From NCBI RefSeq assembly GCF_002115805.1, contig NZ_JFKC01000006.1:119518-183517 (forward strand): DNA of 64,000 nt, in the 5' to 3' direction. The notes under the pieces were generated by a model that saw only the letters and a program-made list of their open reading frames with translations, searched no databases and was not told the origin of the DNA. Shown one piece after another: positions 43,854 to 53,019 of the stretch (the first letter of the stretch is position 1; each line of letters starts with the position of its first letter). This DNA is from Marivita geojedonensis. GTDB taxonomy: Bacteria > Pseudomonadota > Alphaproteobacteria > Rhodobacterales > Rhodobacteraceae. The translations under genes were made by a program, and so were the position numbers.

Positions 43854-45053
43854 ATGCTTGATATCGACTTCGTCCGGGCACAGTTTCCGGCCTTTTCCGA
43901 GCCTTCGCTTCAGGGGCAGGCGTTTTTCGAGAACGCGGGCGGCTCTTACACCTGTGGTCAGGTGATTGACCGGCTGACCCGGTTCTACCATGAGCGCAAG
44001 GTGCAGCCCTATGCGCCGTACGAGGCATCGCGTCTGGGTGGGGAAGAGATGGACGAGGCGCGGTCACGGCTGGCGACGCTTCTCGGGGTCGAAACGGATG
44101 AGGTGAGCTTTGGTCCGTCGACCACGCAGAACACCTACGTGTTGGCGCAGGCGTTCCGGCAGTTCCTGAAACCCGGTGAGGCGATCATCGTCACCAATCA
44201 GGATCACGAGGCCAATACCGGGCCGTGGCGGAGGCTGGCGGATGAGGGGATCGAGGTTCGGGAATGGAAAGTGGATCCGGACACCGGGCATCTGGACACG
44301 GATGAACTGGAGAACATGCTGGATGAGAACGTCCGGCTGGTCTGTTTTCCGCATTGCTCGAACGTCGTGGGTGAGATCAACCCGGTTCTGGACATCACTG
44401 CGATGTGCCACGCGGCGGGCGCATTCGTCTGTGTGGACGGGGTGAGCTATGCGCCGCATGGCTTTGTGAATGTGGGGGATCTAGGCCCGGATATCTATCT
44501 GTTCTCGAGCTACAAGACCTATGGCCCGCATCAGGGCATCATGGTGATGCGGCGCGGGTTGGGGCAGCTCCTGCCGAACCAGGGTCACTATTTCAACGCG
44601 GGCACGCTTTACAAACGGTTTACGCCTGCGGGTCCGGATCATGCGCAGGTGGCGGCCTGTGCGGGGATGGCGGATTACATGGATGCGCTGGCGGCGCATC
44701 ATGGGGTGTCCGCGCATGGGGTGCATGATGTCATGCGGGCGCATGAGGTGGCTCTCTTGCAGCCGTTGCTGGATGCTGTGAAGGACCGCAATTCCGTGCG
44801 GCTGATCGGGCCGTCGGATGCCTCTGTGCGCGCGCCCACAGTGGCACTGGCGCTGAACCGCCCGGGCGAAGATGTGGCGGCTGAGCTGGCGCAGCACGGC
44901 GTCATGTGCGGGGGCGGCGATTTCTATGCGGTGCGTGCGCTCGAAGCGATGGGTGTGGATATGAACAAGGGCGTGCTGCGCCTCAGTTTCGTGCATTACA
45001 CGTCGGAGGCCGAGGTGACGAAGGCCATCGAGGCACTGGACGCGGTGCTGTAG
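43854..45053 (+). CDS. Class V aminotransferase-fold PLP enzyme, cysteine-desulfurase-like
   Basis: A 399-residue cytosolic PLP protein. AFFENAGGSYTCGQVIDRL, FGPSTTQNTYVLAQAF, ITNQDHEANTGPWRRL and FSSYKTYGPHQGIMVM (with the Schiff-base lysine of SSYKTYG) follow the class V order. The overall form resembles CsdA/IscS-like desulfurases and kynureninase-like proteins, but no conserved catalytic cysteine loop of IscS is seen near the C-terminus, so another beta-elimination reaction is possible. The start MLDIDFVRAQFPAF has AAGGGAGA upstream. Confidence 0.82.
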   Translation: MLDIDFVRAQFPAFSEPSLQGQAFFENAGGSYTCGQVIDRLTRFYHERKVQPYAPYEASRLGGEEMDEARSRLATLLGVETDEVSFGPSTTQNTYVLAQAFRQFLKPGEAIIVTNQDHEANTGPWRRLADEGIEVREWKVDPDTGHLDTDELENMLDENVRLVCFPHCSNVVGEINPVLDITAMCHAAGAFVCVDGVSYAPHGFVNVGDLGPDIYLFSSYKTYGPHQGIMVMRRGLGQLLPNQGHYFNAGTLYKRFTPAGPDHAQVAACAGMADYMDALAAHHGVSAHGVHDVMRAHEVALLQPLLDAVKDRNSVRLIGPSDASVRAPTVALALNRPGEDVAAELAQHGVMCGGGDFYAVRALEAMGVDMNKGVLRLSFVHYTSEAEVTKAIEALDAVL

Positions 45054-45113
45054 GGGGCTCTGCCCCCGTCCGCCTGCGGCGGACTCCCCCGAGGTATTTG
45101 GGAAACAGAGAAG
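45053..45113 (+). repeat. Two tandem hairpins plus conserved GAGGTATTT motif
   Basis: GGGGGC/GCCCCC (45053-45058 and 45062-45067) and GTCCGCC/GGCGGAC (45068-45074 and 45078-45084) follow the aminotransferase stop directly. The motif ACTCCCCCGAGGTATTT and then AAACAGAGAAG (45083-45113) is the plus-strand counterpart of the one at 5288-5259. It belongs to the dispersed intergenic family of this genome. Confidence 0.7.
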
Positions 45114-45184
45114 ACCTGAAAGGCGTTTGACCTTTGACGCGGCGCGGCTACGTGGCCGGAAAACGCATTTCCGAGGGGCAGCAG

Positions 45185-46600
45185 ATGACATCTCCGACAC
45201 TGGTCTGGATCCGGCGCGACCTGCGGCTGAGCGATCACGCGGCACTGACGGCGGCGGTGGCGCGCGGCGGTCCGGTGATCCCGGTGTTTCTGCGCGACGC
45301 CCTGGTCGATGGGCTGGGCGCTGCGCCGAAATGGCGGCTCGGCCTTGGGCTTGGGCATTTTGCCGAGGTGCTGGAGGGCAAAGGCAGCCGGTTGATCCTG
45401 CGGTCAGGCGACGCGCGCGCGGTGATCCCGGCGCTGGCGCAGGAGCTTGGAGCGGGGGCGGTTTATTGGCAGCGGGCCTATGACCCGGCTTCGGTCGAGC
45501 GGGATACGGATGTGAAGGCGGCGCTCAAGGATTTGGGAATCGAGGCCAAGAGCTTTGCCGGGCATCTCATGTTCGAGCCGTGGACTGTGGAAACCGGGCA
45601 GGGGACCTTTTACAAGGTTTATACGCCGTTCTGGAAATCGGTGCGCGACCGGTCGGTTGAGGCACCCATCGCGGCGCCGTCGGCTTTGCCTGCGCCGGAC
45701 ACCTGGCCCGACAGCGAGGTGCTGGAGGATTGGGCGCTTGGCGCGGCGATGAACCGGGGGGCGGACGTGGTGCGCCCGTTTGTGCAACTGGGCGAGCAGG
45801 CGGCGCAGGCGCGGCTGGGGGCGTTCATGGCGTCGAAGGTCGCACGCTACGACGTGACGCGTGATTTGCCTGCGGTTGACGGGACATCGAACCTGTCAGA
45901 AAACCTCGCGCTGGGCGAAATCAGCCCGGCGCAGTGCTGGCATGCCGGGCAGCGGGCCATGGAAGAGGGTAAGGCCGGGGCGGAGACCTTTCTGAAAGAG
46001 CTGGTCTGGCGCGAGTTTGCCTATCACCTGATGTGGCACACACCGCGCATCCTGACCGACAACTGGCGCGAGGAATGGGCGGCATTCCTGTGGAACGAGG
46101 ACGAGCGGAAAGCCGAGGTCAAGGCGTGGAAACAGGGGCGCACGGGCATCCGTTTCGTCGATGCGGCGATGCGCGAGATGTATGTCACCGGGCGGATGCA
46201 CAATCGCGGGCGGATGATCGTGGCCAGCTACCTGACCAAGCACCTGATGTGCCACTGGAAGATCGGCCTTCGGTGGTTCGAGGATTGCCTGATCGACTGG
46301 GACCCGGCGTCGAACGCGATGGGATGGCAGTGGTCGGCGGGTTCCGGCCCCGATGCCACGCCCTATTTCCGGGTGTTCAACCCGGTGACGCAGCTTGACA
46401 AGTTCGACAAGGATCGGGGTTATGTGAGCCGCTGGATCGCCGAGGGCTACAGGCGGCCGCATGACGATGCGCTGAAGTATTTCGAGGCCATTCCCCGTCG
46501 TTGGAAGATGACGCCCGATGACGTCTATCCCAGCCCGATCGTCTCACCGGAGGAAGGTCGGAAGCGTGCGCTGGCTGCCTACGAGAACCGGGATTTCTGA
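45185..46600 (+). CDS. phrB: Deoxyribodipyrimidine photolyase (CPD photolyase)
   Basis: A 471-residue flavoprotein that uses blue light to split cyclobutane pyrimidine dimers. The N-terminal antenna domain starts TLVWIRRDLRLSDHAAL. The FAD domain shows LKELVWREFAYHL, GRTGIRFVDAAMREMYVTGRMHNRGRMIVASYLTKHL and WDPASNAMGWQWSAGSGPDATPYFR. The start MTSPTLVW follows GAGGGGCAGCAG. The adjacent cfa gene recalls Rhodobacter, where phr and cfa genes respond together to singlet oxygen. Confidence 0.95.
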   Translation: MTSPTLVWIRRDLRLSDHAALTAAVARGGPVIPVFLRDALVDGLGAAPKWRLGLGLGHFAEVLEGKGSRLILRSGDARAVIPALAQELGAGAVYWQRAYDPASVERDTDVKAALKDLGIEAKSFAGHLMFEPWTVETGQGTFYKVYTPFWKSVRDRSVEAPIAAPSALPAPDTWPDSEVLEDWALGAAMNRGADVVRPFVQLGEQAAQARLGAFMASKVARYDVTRDLPAVDGTSNLSENLALGEISPAQCWHAGQRAMEEGKAGAETFLKELVWREFAYHLMWHTPRILTDNWREEWAAFLWNEDERKAEVKAWKQGRTGIRFVDAAMREMYVTGRMHNRGRMIVASYLTKHLMCHWKIGLRWFEDCLIDWDPASNAMGWQWSAGSGPDATPYFRVFNPVTQLDKFDKDRGYVSRWIAEGYRRPHDDALKYFEAIPRRWKMTPDDVYPSPIVSPEEGRKRALAAYENRDF

Positions 46601-46735
46601 GGCGCTTTGAACCGCAGCGCGGAAATTATCGCAAGATGAACAAATTCCGTGACTTAACGTCCGTTATATCTTGTCTTTGCCGGGGGTGGACTACCTAGGG
46701 TTAACACTTGCCTGCCTTGGCCGGCTATGGCTAGT

Positions 46736-46745
46736 GTCACGTGAC
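46736..46745. promoter_or_regulatory. Perfect palindrome GTCACGTGAC upstream of cfa
   Basis: The 10-bp palindrome is 21 bp before the cfa start, in a 165-bp intergenic space that must contain the cfa promoter (TATATC at 46664-46669 is a possible -10). I could not find a convincing RpoE-type TGATCC element. The binding factor is unknown. Confidence 0.35.
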
Positions 46746-46765
46746 TTAGACAGCGGAAGACTTGC

Positions 46766-47974
46766 ATGATCCTGACATCGACCGAAACTCAATCCAATCT
46801 GCCGCGCTATTTCGCTCAGGTTTTTGCGATAGCGGACAGGCTGCAAAAGGGACGGATTGATTTCATCCTGCCGGACGGTCGCCATTTTCGGGCCGAGGGC
46901 AAGGAGCCGGGTCCGGTGGCCGAGGTGCATGTGCACAACACCGATCTGTTCGCGCGATTGATCCGCGACGGCGATCTGGGCTTCAGCGACGCCTATCTCG
47001 AGGGGTGGTGGAGCTCACCGGATCTGCAGGCGTTCATGGATTTCGTGCATGGCGACAACAACGATGTCTATGACAGCTTTCCGGGCATGAAATTTGTCCG
47101 CTGGTACGAACAGTTGCGCTTCTGGATGCAGTCCAACTCAAAGCGTCAGGCGAAGAAGAACATCAGCTACCATTACGATCTGGGCAACGATTTCTATTCT
47201 CTGTGGCTGGACGAGACGATGACCTATTCTTCGGCCCTGTTCGAGACCGGGCAGGAGAGCACGGAAAAGGCGCAGACAGCCAAGTACAAAAGCATGGTCG
47301 ATCAGATGGGCGCGCAACCTGGCGATCATGTGCTGGAGATTGGCTGTGGGTGGGGCGGTTTTGCCGAATACGCGGCGAAGGAACGGGGGCTCAAGGTCAC
47401 GGGCCTCACCATCAGTGAAGAGCAGTATAAATACGCGGTGGACCGGATTGCGAAGGCCGGTTTGTCGGATCGTGTGACTTTCAAGTTGCAGGATTACCGG
47501 GATGAAAAAGGCCAATATGACGGCATCGCGTCGATCGAGATGTTCGAAGCGGTGGGGCAGAAATATTGGCCGACCTATTTCAAATCGGTGAAGAATTGCC
47601 TGAAGCCGGGCAAGAACGCGACGCTGCAGATCATCACCGTCGAGGAATCGCGCTGGGAGATTTATAATCGGGGCGTTGATTTTATTCAGAAATATATCTT
47701 TCCCGGGGGGATGCTTCCCAGCCCCGGTGTATTGCGGCAGGAGATCGAGGCGGCCGGTCTTGATGTGGCGCGCTCGATCGAATTCGGGGAGAGCTACAGC
47801 CAGACGCTGCGGCGCTGGCACGAGACGTTCAACGAAAAATGGGATCAGGTGGCCAGGCTCGGTTTCGACGAAAGATTCCGCCGGATGTGGAATTTTTACC
47901 TGACCTCTTGCGCGGCGACCTTCCATAGCGGAAACTGCGACGTAACGCAGATTACGATCACGAGACCAACCTGA
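46766..47974 (+). CDS. cfa: Cyclopropane-fatty-acyl-phospholipid synthase family methyltransferase
   Basis: A 402-residue membrane-surface enzyme adding a methylene or methyl group from SAM to phospholipid double bonds. Signatures: ISYHYDLGNDFYSLWLDETMTYSSALF, VLEIGCGWGGFAEYAA (SAM motif I), GLTISEEQYKYA, YDGIASIEMFEAVGQKYW and FIQKYIFPGGMLPS. The N-terminal domain (residues 1-115) has the DLGFSDAYLEGWW pattern of CFA synthases. Four bases of each end connect it to trgA (stop 47974, start 47976), so the genes form one transcription unit. Confidence 0.93.
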   Translation: MILTSTETQSNLPRYFAQVFAIADRLQKGRIDFILPDGRHFRAEGKEPGPVAEVHVHNTDLFARLIRDGDLGFSDAYLEGWWSSPDLQAFMDFVHGDNNDVYDSFPGMKFVRWYEQLRFWMQSNSKRQAKKNISYHYDLGNDFYSLWLDETMTYSSALFETGQESTEKAQTAKYKSMVDQMGAQPGDHVLEIGCGWGGFAEYAAKERGLKVTGLTISEEQYKYAVDRIAKAGLSDRVTFKLQDYRDEKGQYDGIASIEMFEAVGQKYWPTYFKSVKNCLKPGKNATLQIITVEESRWEIYNRGVDFIQKYIFPGGMLPSPGVLRQEIEAAGLDVARSIEFGESYSQTLRRWHETFNEKWDQVARLGFDERFRRMWNFYLTSCAATFHSGNCDVTQITITRPT

Positions 47975-47975
47975 A

Positions 47976-48416
47976 ATGCCCACCGCCGCCAAAGCCGTCG
48001 CTGCCTTGTGTCTGGCCGCGCTTGGCTTTTTGGCGTCTGAACTGGTGAAAACGCTGCTTCCCGGAATTTCGGAATGGGGCCGTTTTTCTGAATTCAATGC
48101 AGCAGTCGGAGCGGTTGTCGGTTGGATTGTCGTCGGGACGCGCGCGGGTCGCGGGACCAAGGACGCCATCGCAAATGGGCTGACAGGCGTTGCGGCGCTG
48201 ATCTTCTGGGCAGTGTTCTTTCACGCCTGTCTTGAAATGTTCGACCAGTCGATGAAACGCCGCTTTGACGGTCCGGTCGAGGCGTTTTCAGCGATTTTCG
48301 AGATCGGGATCGAGTATGGGGCCATTCTGATCAACCCGATGATGATCGCAACCTTCCTGATTGGTGCTTTGTTGACCGGCTATTTTTCGGAATATGCCGC
48401 GCGAAGCTGGAAATAA
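47976..48416 (+). CDS. trgA: TrgA-family membrane protein
   Basis: A 146-residue protein with four hydrophobic helices (AAKAVAALCLAALGFLASELVK, AAVGAVVGWIVVG, ALIFWAVFFHACLEMF, MMIATFLIGALLTGYF). It is recognised partly by sequence and strongly by order: trgA-trgB-cysK is the tellurite-resistance locus first described in Rhodobacter sphaeroides. The molecular role of TrgA is not known. Its start lies 1 base past the cfa stop and trgB starts 6 bases after its own stop. Confidence 0.85.
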   Translation: MPTAAKAVAALCLAALGFLASELVKTLLPGISEWGRFSEFNAAVGAVVGWIVVGTRAGRGTKDAIANGLTGVAALIFWAVFFHACLEMFDQSMKRRFDGPVEAFSAIFEIGIEYGAILINPMMIATFLIGALLTGYFSEYAARSWK

Positions 48417-48422
48417 CCCGGT

Positions 48423-49559
48423 TTGAGCTCTCTGTTTTTTTACGGAACGCTGTGCCATGTGCCGCTTCTGGAGGCCGTGCTCGATGCAGAGCCGGGTGGT
48501 TTGGACGCACGTTTGCGGCCAGCGGTTTTGCGGGGTCATCGGGTGTCTTGGGTTCGGAACGAAGCGTACCCGATGATTGCGCAGGAGGAGGGGCATGATA
48601 CGCGAGGACTCCTTCTTGATACTGTGACGGAAGATGAAGAAGACTTTCTAAATTATTACGAAGGCGCGTTTTCTTATCATCTGAGTGAAGTTCTGGTCGA
48701 TACCGGCAACGGACGCGAAACGGCGCTCTGTTTCTACCCGATGTCGGCGGATCAGGAGGCTGGCGCCGATTGGGTGCTTGGGGATTGGGAGCGTGTCTGG
48801 GGCGAAATGGCCGTCGGTGCGGCCCGTGATGTGATGGCGCGACGGGCGCGGTATGACGCCGAGACCGCAACGGCGCTTCGGCCCTTCATGATGGCACGGC
48901 ATTGGGCGCGGATCATGGCGCGCCAGAATGCGGGACCGGCCACACGTCGCTATGCGCCCGGGGCCGGGGATGTCACGATTCACGACAGGTTTGATGGCTA
49001 TCGCGGTTTTTTTGAACTGTCCGAGTTCAATTTCGACCACCGTCGCTTCGACGGAGGCCGCAGTCCGCGAGTGACGCGTGAGGCGTTTCTGGCGTTCGAT
49101 GCCGCTCTGGTGTTGCCATATGATCCGAAAACCGATCACATCTTGCTGATCGAGCAACTGCGCTTTGGGCCGATGTGGCGGGACGATCCTTGCCCTTGGG
49201 TGTTCGAGCCGATTGCCGGTCTTGTCGATGCTGGCGAAGACCCGGCAGATACCGCGCGCCGCGAGGCCGAAGAGGAGGCCGGTCTGATTCTCGGACCGCT
49301 GGAGCCGATGGTTCGCGTCTATGCGTCCCCGGGGTATTCAACAGAGTTTTTTCACTGTTTTCTTGGTCTTGCTGACCTTTCTGAGTTCACTGCATCAGCA
49401 AGTGGACTGGACTCTGAGCATGAGGATATCCGGAGTCACGTGATGTCATTTGACGATGCAATGGCGCTGGTGAAGTCCGGTGAGATCAATGCGGGTCCAC
49501 TGATCATGATGCTGTATTGGCTGGCGGCGGAACGCGGCCGATTGCGCGCCGCTTCTTGA
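48423..49559 (+). CDS. trgB: TrgB: gamma-glutamylcyclotransferase-like domain fused to a Nudix hydrolase
   Basis: A 378-residue two-domain protein. Residues 1-150 match the AIG2/GGCT fold (SLFFYGTLCHVPLLEAVL with the YGTL nucleotide-like loop; EDFLNYYEGAFSYHL). Residues 180-375 are a Nudix domain with a perfect box G-x5-E-x7-REAEEEAGL, close to ADP-ribose pyrophosphatases. The start is TTG, 6 bases after trgA; no ATG fits the YGTL motif. The fusion is typical of Rhodobacteraceae TrgB. Both halves are predicted enzymes, and the link to tellurite resistance is known only genetically. Confidence 0.88.
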   Translation: MSSLFFYGTLCHVPLLEAVLDAEPGGLDARLRPAVLRGHRVSWVRNEAYPMIAQEEGHDTRGLLLDTVTEDEEDFLNYYEGAFSYHLSEVLVDTGNGRETALCFYPMSADQEAGADWVLGDWERVWGEMAVGAARDVMARRARYDAETATALRPFMMARHWARIMARQNAGPATRRYAPGAGDVTIHDRFDGYRGFFELSEFNFDHRRFDGGRSPRVTREAFLAFDAALVLPYDPKTDHILLIEQLRFGPMWRDDPCPWVFEPIAGLVDAGEDPADTARREAEEEAGLILGPLEPMVRVYASPGYSTEFFHCFLGLADLSEFTASASGLDSEHEDIRSHVMSFDDAMALVKSGEINAGPLIMMLYWLAAERGRLRAAS

Positions 49560-49612
49560 GTTCCGGGTGCAGCCCGCCTACACCCGGTCTGAAGACATCT
49601 AGCGGGGGCACC

Positions 49613-50647
49613 ATGCGTTTTGCAGGCGAACTGGCCGAGGCAGTCGGCAACACTCCTTTGATCAAGCTGCGCAAAGCGAGCGAAGAAACCGGCTGTACCA
49701 TTCTGGGAAAGGCCGAGTTTCTGAACCCCGGTCAGTCGGTCAAAGACCGTGCGGCGCTTTACATCATCAAGGATGCCATCGCCAAAGGCACGCTGCGTCC
49801 GGGTGGGACGATTGTCGAAGGCACCGCTGGCAATACGGGGATCGGGCTGGCGCTGGTCGGCGCTTCGATGGGGTTCAAGACGATCATCGTCATCCCGGAA
49901 ACGCAGAGCCAGGAAAAGAAAGACATGCTGCGGCTTGCCGGAGCGGAATTGGTCGAGGTGCCGGCGGCACCCTACAAGAACCCCAACAACTACGTGCGCT
50001 ATTCCGGTCGTCTGGCCGAGGAAATGGCGCGGCGCAGCAATGAGGGTGTGATCTGGGCCAACCAGTTCGACAACGTGGCCAACCGCCAGGCTCATATCGA
50101 AACCACCGGCCCTGAGATCTGGGAGCAGACCGGAGGCAAAGTCGATGGCTTCATCTGCGCGGTTGGCTCTGGCGGCACTCTGGCGGGTGTCGCGGAAGCA
50201 TTGCAGCCGAAAGGCGTCAGGATCGGTCTGGCCGATCCGATGGGGGCCGCGCTTTATTCCTACTACACCACCGGTGAGTTCAAATCCGAAGGCGGGTCCA
50301 TCACCGAGGGCATCGGGCAGGGGCGTGTGACGGCAAACCTTGAAGGGTTCAAACCCGACTATGCCTACCAGATCCCGGACGCGGAGGCGCTGCCGATTGT
50401 ATTCGATCTTCTTGCCGAAGAAGGTTTGTGTCTTGGGGGCTCGTCCGGCATCAATGTTGCCGGTGCGATCCGTCTGGCCCGCGAACTGGGGCCGGGACAC
50501 ACCATTGTGACCATCCTGTGCGACTACGGCACGCGGTACCAGTCGAAACTGTTCAATCCAACCTTCCTGCGGGAAAAGGGTCTCCCGGTTCCAGAGTGGC
50601 TTGATCGCGCACCGCAGGATATTCCAACGGTCTTCGAGGACGCATGA
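49613..50647 (+). CDS. cysK: Cysteine synthase A (O-acetylserine sulfhydrylase)
   Basis: A 344-residue PLP enzyme making cysteine from O-acetylserine and sulfide. Signatures: GNTPLIKL, LNPGQSVKDRAALYII with the Schiff-base lysine, EGTAGNTGIGLALVG, GSGGTLAGV and LGGSSGINVAGAI. The start MRFAGELAEAVGNTPL lies 53 bp after trgB; an upstream ATG at 49517 overlaps trgB and is rejected. Its stop overlaps the mscS start (ATGA). Cysteine supply is thought to help detoxify tellurite. Confidence 0.95.
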   Translation: MRFAGELAEAVGNTPLIKLRKASEETGCTILGKAEFLNPGQSVKDRAALYIIKDAIAKGTLRPGGTIVEGTAGNTGIGLALVGASMGFKTIIVIPETQSQEKKDMLRLAGAELVEVPAAPYKNPNNYVRYSGRLAEEMARRSNEGVIWANQFDNVANRQAHIETTGPEIWEQTGGKVDGFICAVGSGGTLAGVAEALQPKGVRIGLADPMGAALYSYYTTGEFKSEGGSITEGIGQGRVTANLEGFKPDYAYQIPDAEALPIVFDLLAEEGLCLGGSSGINVAGAIRLARELGPGHTIVTILCDYGTRYQSKLFNPTFLREKGLPVPEWLDRAPQDIPTVFEDA

Positions 50648-53019
50648 CACGGCTGTTCGCAGCACTCCGCGCAGCAACGCTTTTATTTCTTCTCGCCGTT
50701 CCGGCGGTCTGGGCCCAACCCGAACAGATCAGCTATGATGTTTGGGAGGAGGTTGCCACGCGCGCCGAAGAGGCGGTTGCCGATGCCGACGCCTCGACCG
50801 AGGCGCTGGAAGCGTTGCGGTCCGAGGTCTCGATCTTCCGAGACAGGCTGCTGACACAGCAGAACGCGGGAGATCCGCGGCTGACCACGTTGCAGTCGCA
50901 ACTGGCGGCTTTGGGGCAGGCACCGGAAGACGGATCAGAGCCGCCCGAGATCACCGCGCGCCGTGCGGAACTGCAACGACAGATCAACGAACTGCAGGCC
51001 CCTCTGCTGCGGGCTGAAGAGGCGTATAACCGGGCCGACGGCCTGATTGCGGAGATCGACGAGATCATTCGGTCGCGCCAGACCGAGCGGCTGTTGCAGC
51101 GCGGACCGGGGCCGTTCAATCCGCAGCACTGGGCGCCCGCGCTGACCAGCCTCGTGCAGCCGTTCACCGAGATTGCATCGGAAGCGCTTGCCAACTGGAA
51201 CAGCGATGTCCGGCGAAAGGCGCTGACCGATCAGCTGCCGCTGATCCTGCTTCTGTTTGGATTCGCATTTCTTCTTCTGTTCCGTGCGCCGAAGCTGATC
51301 GACCGTCTTGGTGCGTGGTTGCGGAACAAGACACGGCGCGGCACCGGGGTCTGGCGCACGCTGTTGTCGCTTCTGCGCCTCATGCTCCCGGTTGGCGGTC
51401 TTATTCTTCTGGTCGTTGCCATCAATCTTGGCGGCCTGCTGGGCGCACGCGGGTCAGAGATCATCTTTGTCCTGCCGCTGATCCTGTTCGTGGTCCTGGT
51501 CGCGCGTTGGCTGGCGGCAGAGACCTTTTCAACGGATGATGAGATCAACACGATTGCGCTGTCTCAGCAGCGGCGGACCGAGGCGCGCTACTACGTCAAT
51601 TCCCTGTCCTGGTTGCTGGCGCTGAACCAGCTGTTCTCGTATCTGGTCGAGATCGGGGAATGGGCCGTCGAGACGCAGGCCGTTCTGGGGTTTGTCATTC
51701 ATCTGCTCTGTGGGCTTGTTCTGTTCCGCCTTGGTCAGATCCTGCGGCACGCCGGGCCGCACGACCTGCCCGAGGACGCGCCACAGGAAGAGAGCGCCTA
51801 TCTGAGCTTCCCTTCACGGCTGGCGCGGATGGCCGGTCAGGCGGCGATGCTGGTTGGGGTCGTGGGACCGATCCTGTCGGCCATCGGGTATTTCAACATA
51901 GCCGAGGCGATGATCTTCCCGACAGTGATGACGCTGGGGCTGTTTGCCTTCCTGCTGATGTGTCAGCGGTTGATGCGGGATATCTATCACCTGATTACGG
52001 GCGGTCAGCTTGATGAAAGCCAGAGCCTGATCCCGGTGGTCTCGGGGACGGTACTGACGCTGGCGGCCCTGCCGGTTCTGGCTTTGATCTGGGGTGCACG
52101 CGTCGCCGATCTGACGGAACTCTGGGCGCGGTTTCAGGCCGGTTACCGCATTGGTGAGACGCAGATTTCCCCGACGGACTTTCTGACCTTCATCGTCGTC
52201 TTCCTGATCGGCTATACGCTCACCCGGCTTCTGCAGAGCGGCCTTCGCGGCTCTGTTCTGCCCAAGACGAAACTCGACAAGGGCGGACAGACCGCCATCG
52301 TGTCGGGGATGGGGTATCTCGGGGTATTCCTGTCGGTTCTGATCGCCATTACAGCGGCCGGGATCGACCTGACGGCGCTTGCCTTTGTCGCTGGTGCGCT
52401 GTCGGTCGGGATCGGCTTCGGCCTTCAGAACATCGTCCAGAATTTCGTATCCGGGATCATCCTGCTGATCGAACGGCCAATCTCGGAAGGGGATTGGATC
52501 GAGGTCAACGGTCAGCACGGGACGGTCCGGGATATCTCGGTGCGCTCGACCCGGATCGAGACCTTCGACCGGACAGAGGTCATCGTGCCGAACGCCGATC
52601 TCGTGTCGAATTCGGTGACCAACTACACACGCGGCAACACGCTTGGCCGTCTGGTCGTTGATGTCGGCGTCGCCTATGGCACCGATACGCGCAAGGTCGA
52701 GGAAATCCTCTACAAGATCGCGCGCAATCACGACATGGTGCTGATGAACCCCGAACCGTTTGTGCATTTCAAAGGGTTCGGCGCGGATTCGCTTGATTTC
52801 GATGTGCGTATGATCCTGCGGGACGTGACCAAGATCCTCGTGGTGAAAACCGAGGTGAACCATCAGATCGCCGAGACCTTCAAGAAAGAGGGGATCGAGA
52901 TTCCGTTTGCCCAGCGGGATATCTGGCTGCGGAATCCCGAAGCGCTGAGTGGCGCGGCGCAGAAACCCGCAGCACCGGCGCCCGTGTCCGAAACCGATCC
53001 GGAGGAGCATTCCGCGTGA
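50644..53019 (+). CDS. Large MscS-family mechanosensitive channel with DUF3772-type periplasmic domain
   Basis: A 791-residue protein with a signal peptide (RAATLLFLLAVPAVWAQ), a periplasmic helical region with coiled coil (about residues 28-185, DUF3772-like), then about eleven membrane helices and the MscS pore/beta domains. The pore helix is LTALAFVAGALSVGIGFGLQNIVQNFVSG, followed by LLIERPISEGDWIEV and FDRTEVIVPNADLVSN. It releases solutes on osmotic down-shock. It begins within the cysK stop and ends within the alaX start (ATGA overlaps at both ends). Confidence 0.92.
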   Translation: MTRLFAALRAATLLFLLAVPAVWAQPEQISYDVWEEVATRAEEAVADADASTEALEALRSEVSIFRDRLLTQQNAGDPRLTTLQSQLAALGQAPEDGSEPPEITARRAELQRQINELQAPLLRAEEAYNRADGLIAEIDEIIRSRQTERLLQRGPGPFNPQHWAPALTSLVQPFTEIASEALANWNSDVRRKALTDQLPLILLLFGFAFLLLFRAPKLIDRLGAWLRNKTRRGTGVWRTLLSLLRLMLPVGGLILLVVAINLGGLLGARGSEIIFVLPLILFVVLVARWLAAETFSTDDEINTIALSQQRRTEARYYVNSLSWLLALNQLFSYLVEIGEWAVETQAVLGFVIHLLCGLVLFRLGQILRHAGPHDLPEDAPQEESAYLSFPSRLARMAGQAAMLVGVVGPILSAIGYFNIAEAMIFPTVMTLGLFAFLLMCQRLMRDIYHLITGGQLDESQSLIPVVSGTVLTLAALPVLALIWGARVADLTELWARFQAGYRIGETQISPTDFLTFIVVFLIGYTLTRLLQSGLRGSVLPKTKLDKGGQTAIVSGMGYLGVFLSVLIAITAAGIDLTALAFVAGALSVGIGFGLQNIVQNFVSGIILLIERPISEGDWIEVNGQHGTVRDISVRSTRIETFDRTEVIVPNADLVSNSVTNYTRGNTLGRLVVDVGVAYGTDTRKVEEILYKIARNHDMVLMNPEPFVHFKGFGADSLDFDVRMILRDVTKILVVKTEVNHQIAETFKKEGIEIPFAQRDIWLRNPEALSGAAQKPAAPAPVSETDPEEHSA

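Noticed and set aside
46601..46765. An RpoE (singlet oxygen) promoter before cfa
   Set aside because: Expected from Rhodobacter regulation, but no TGATCC-type -35 element with a suitable -10 could be found by eye.
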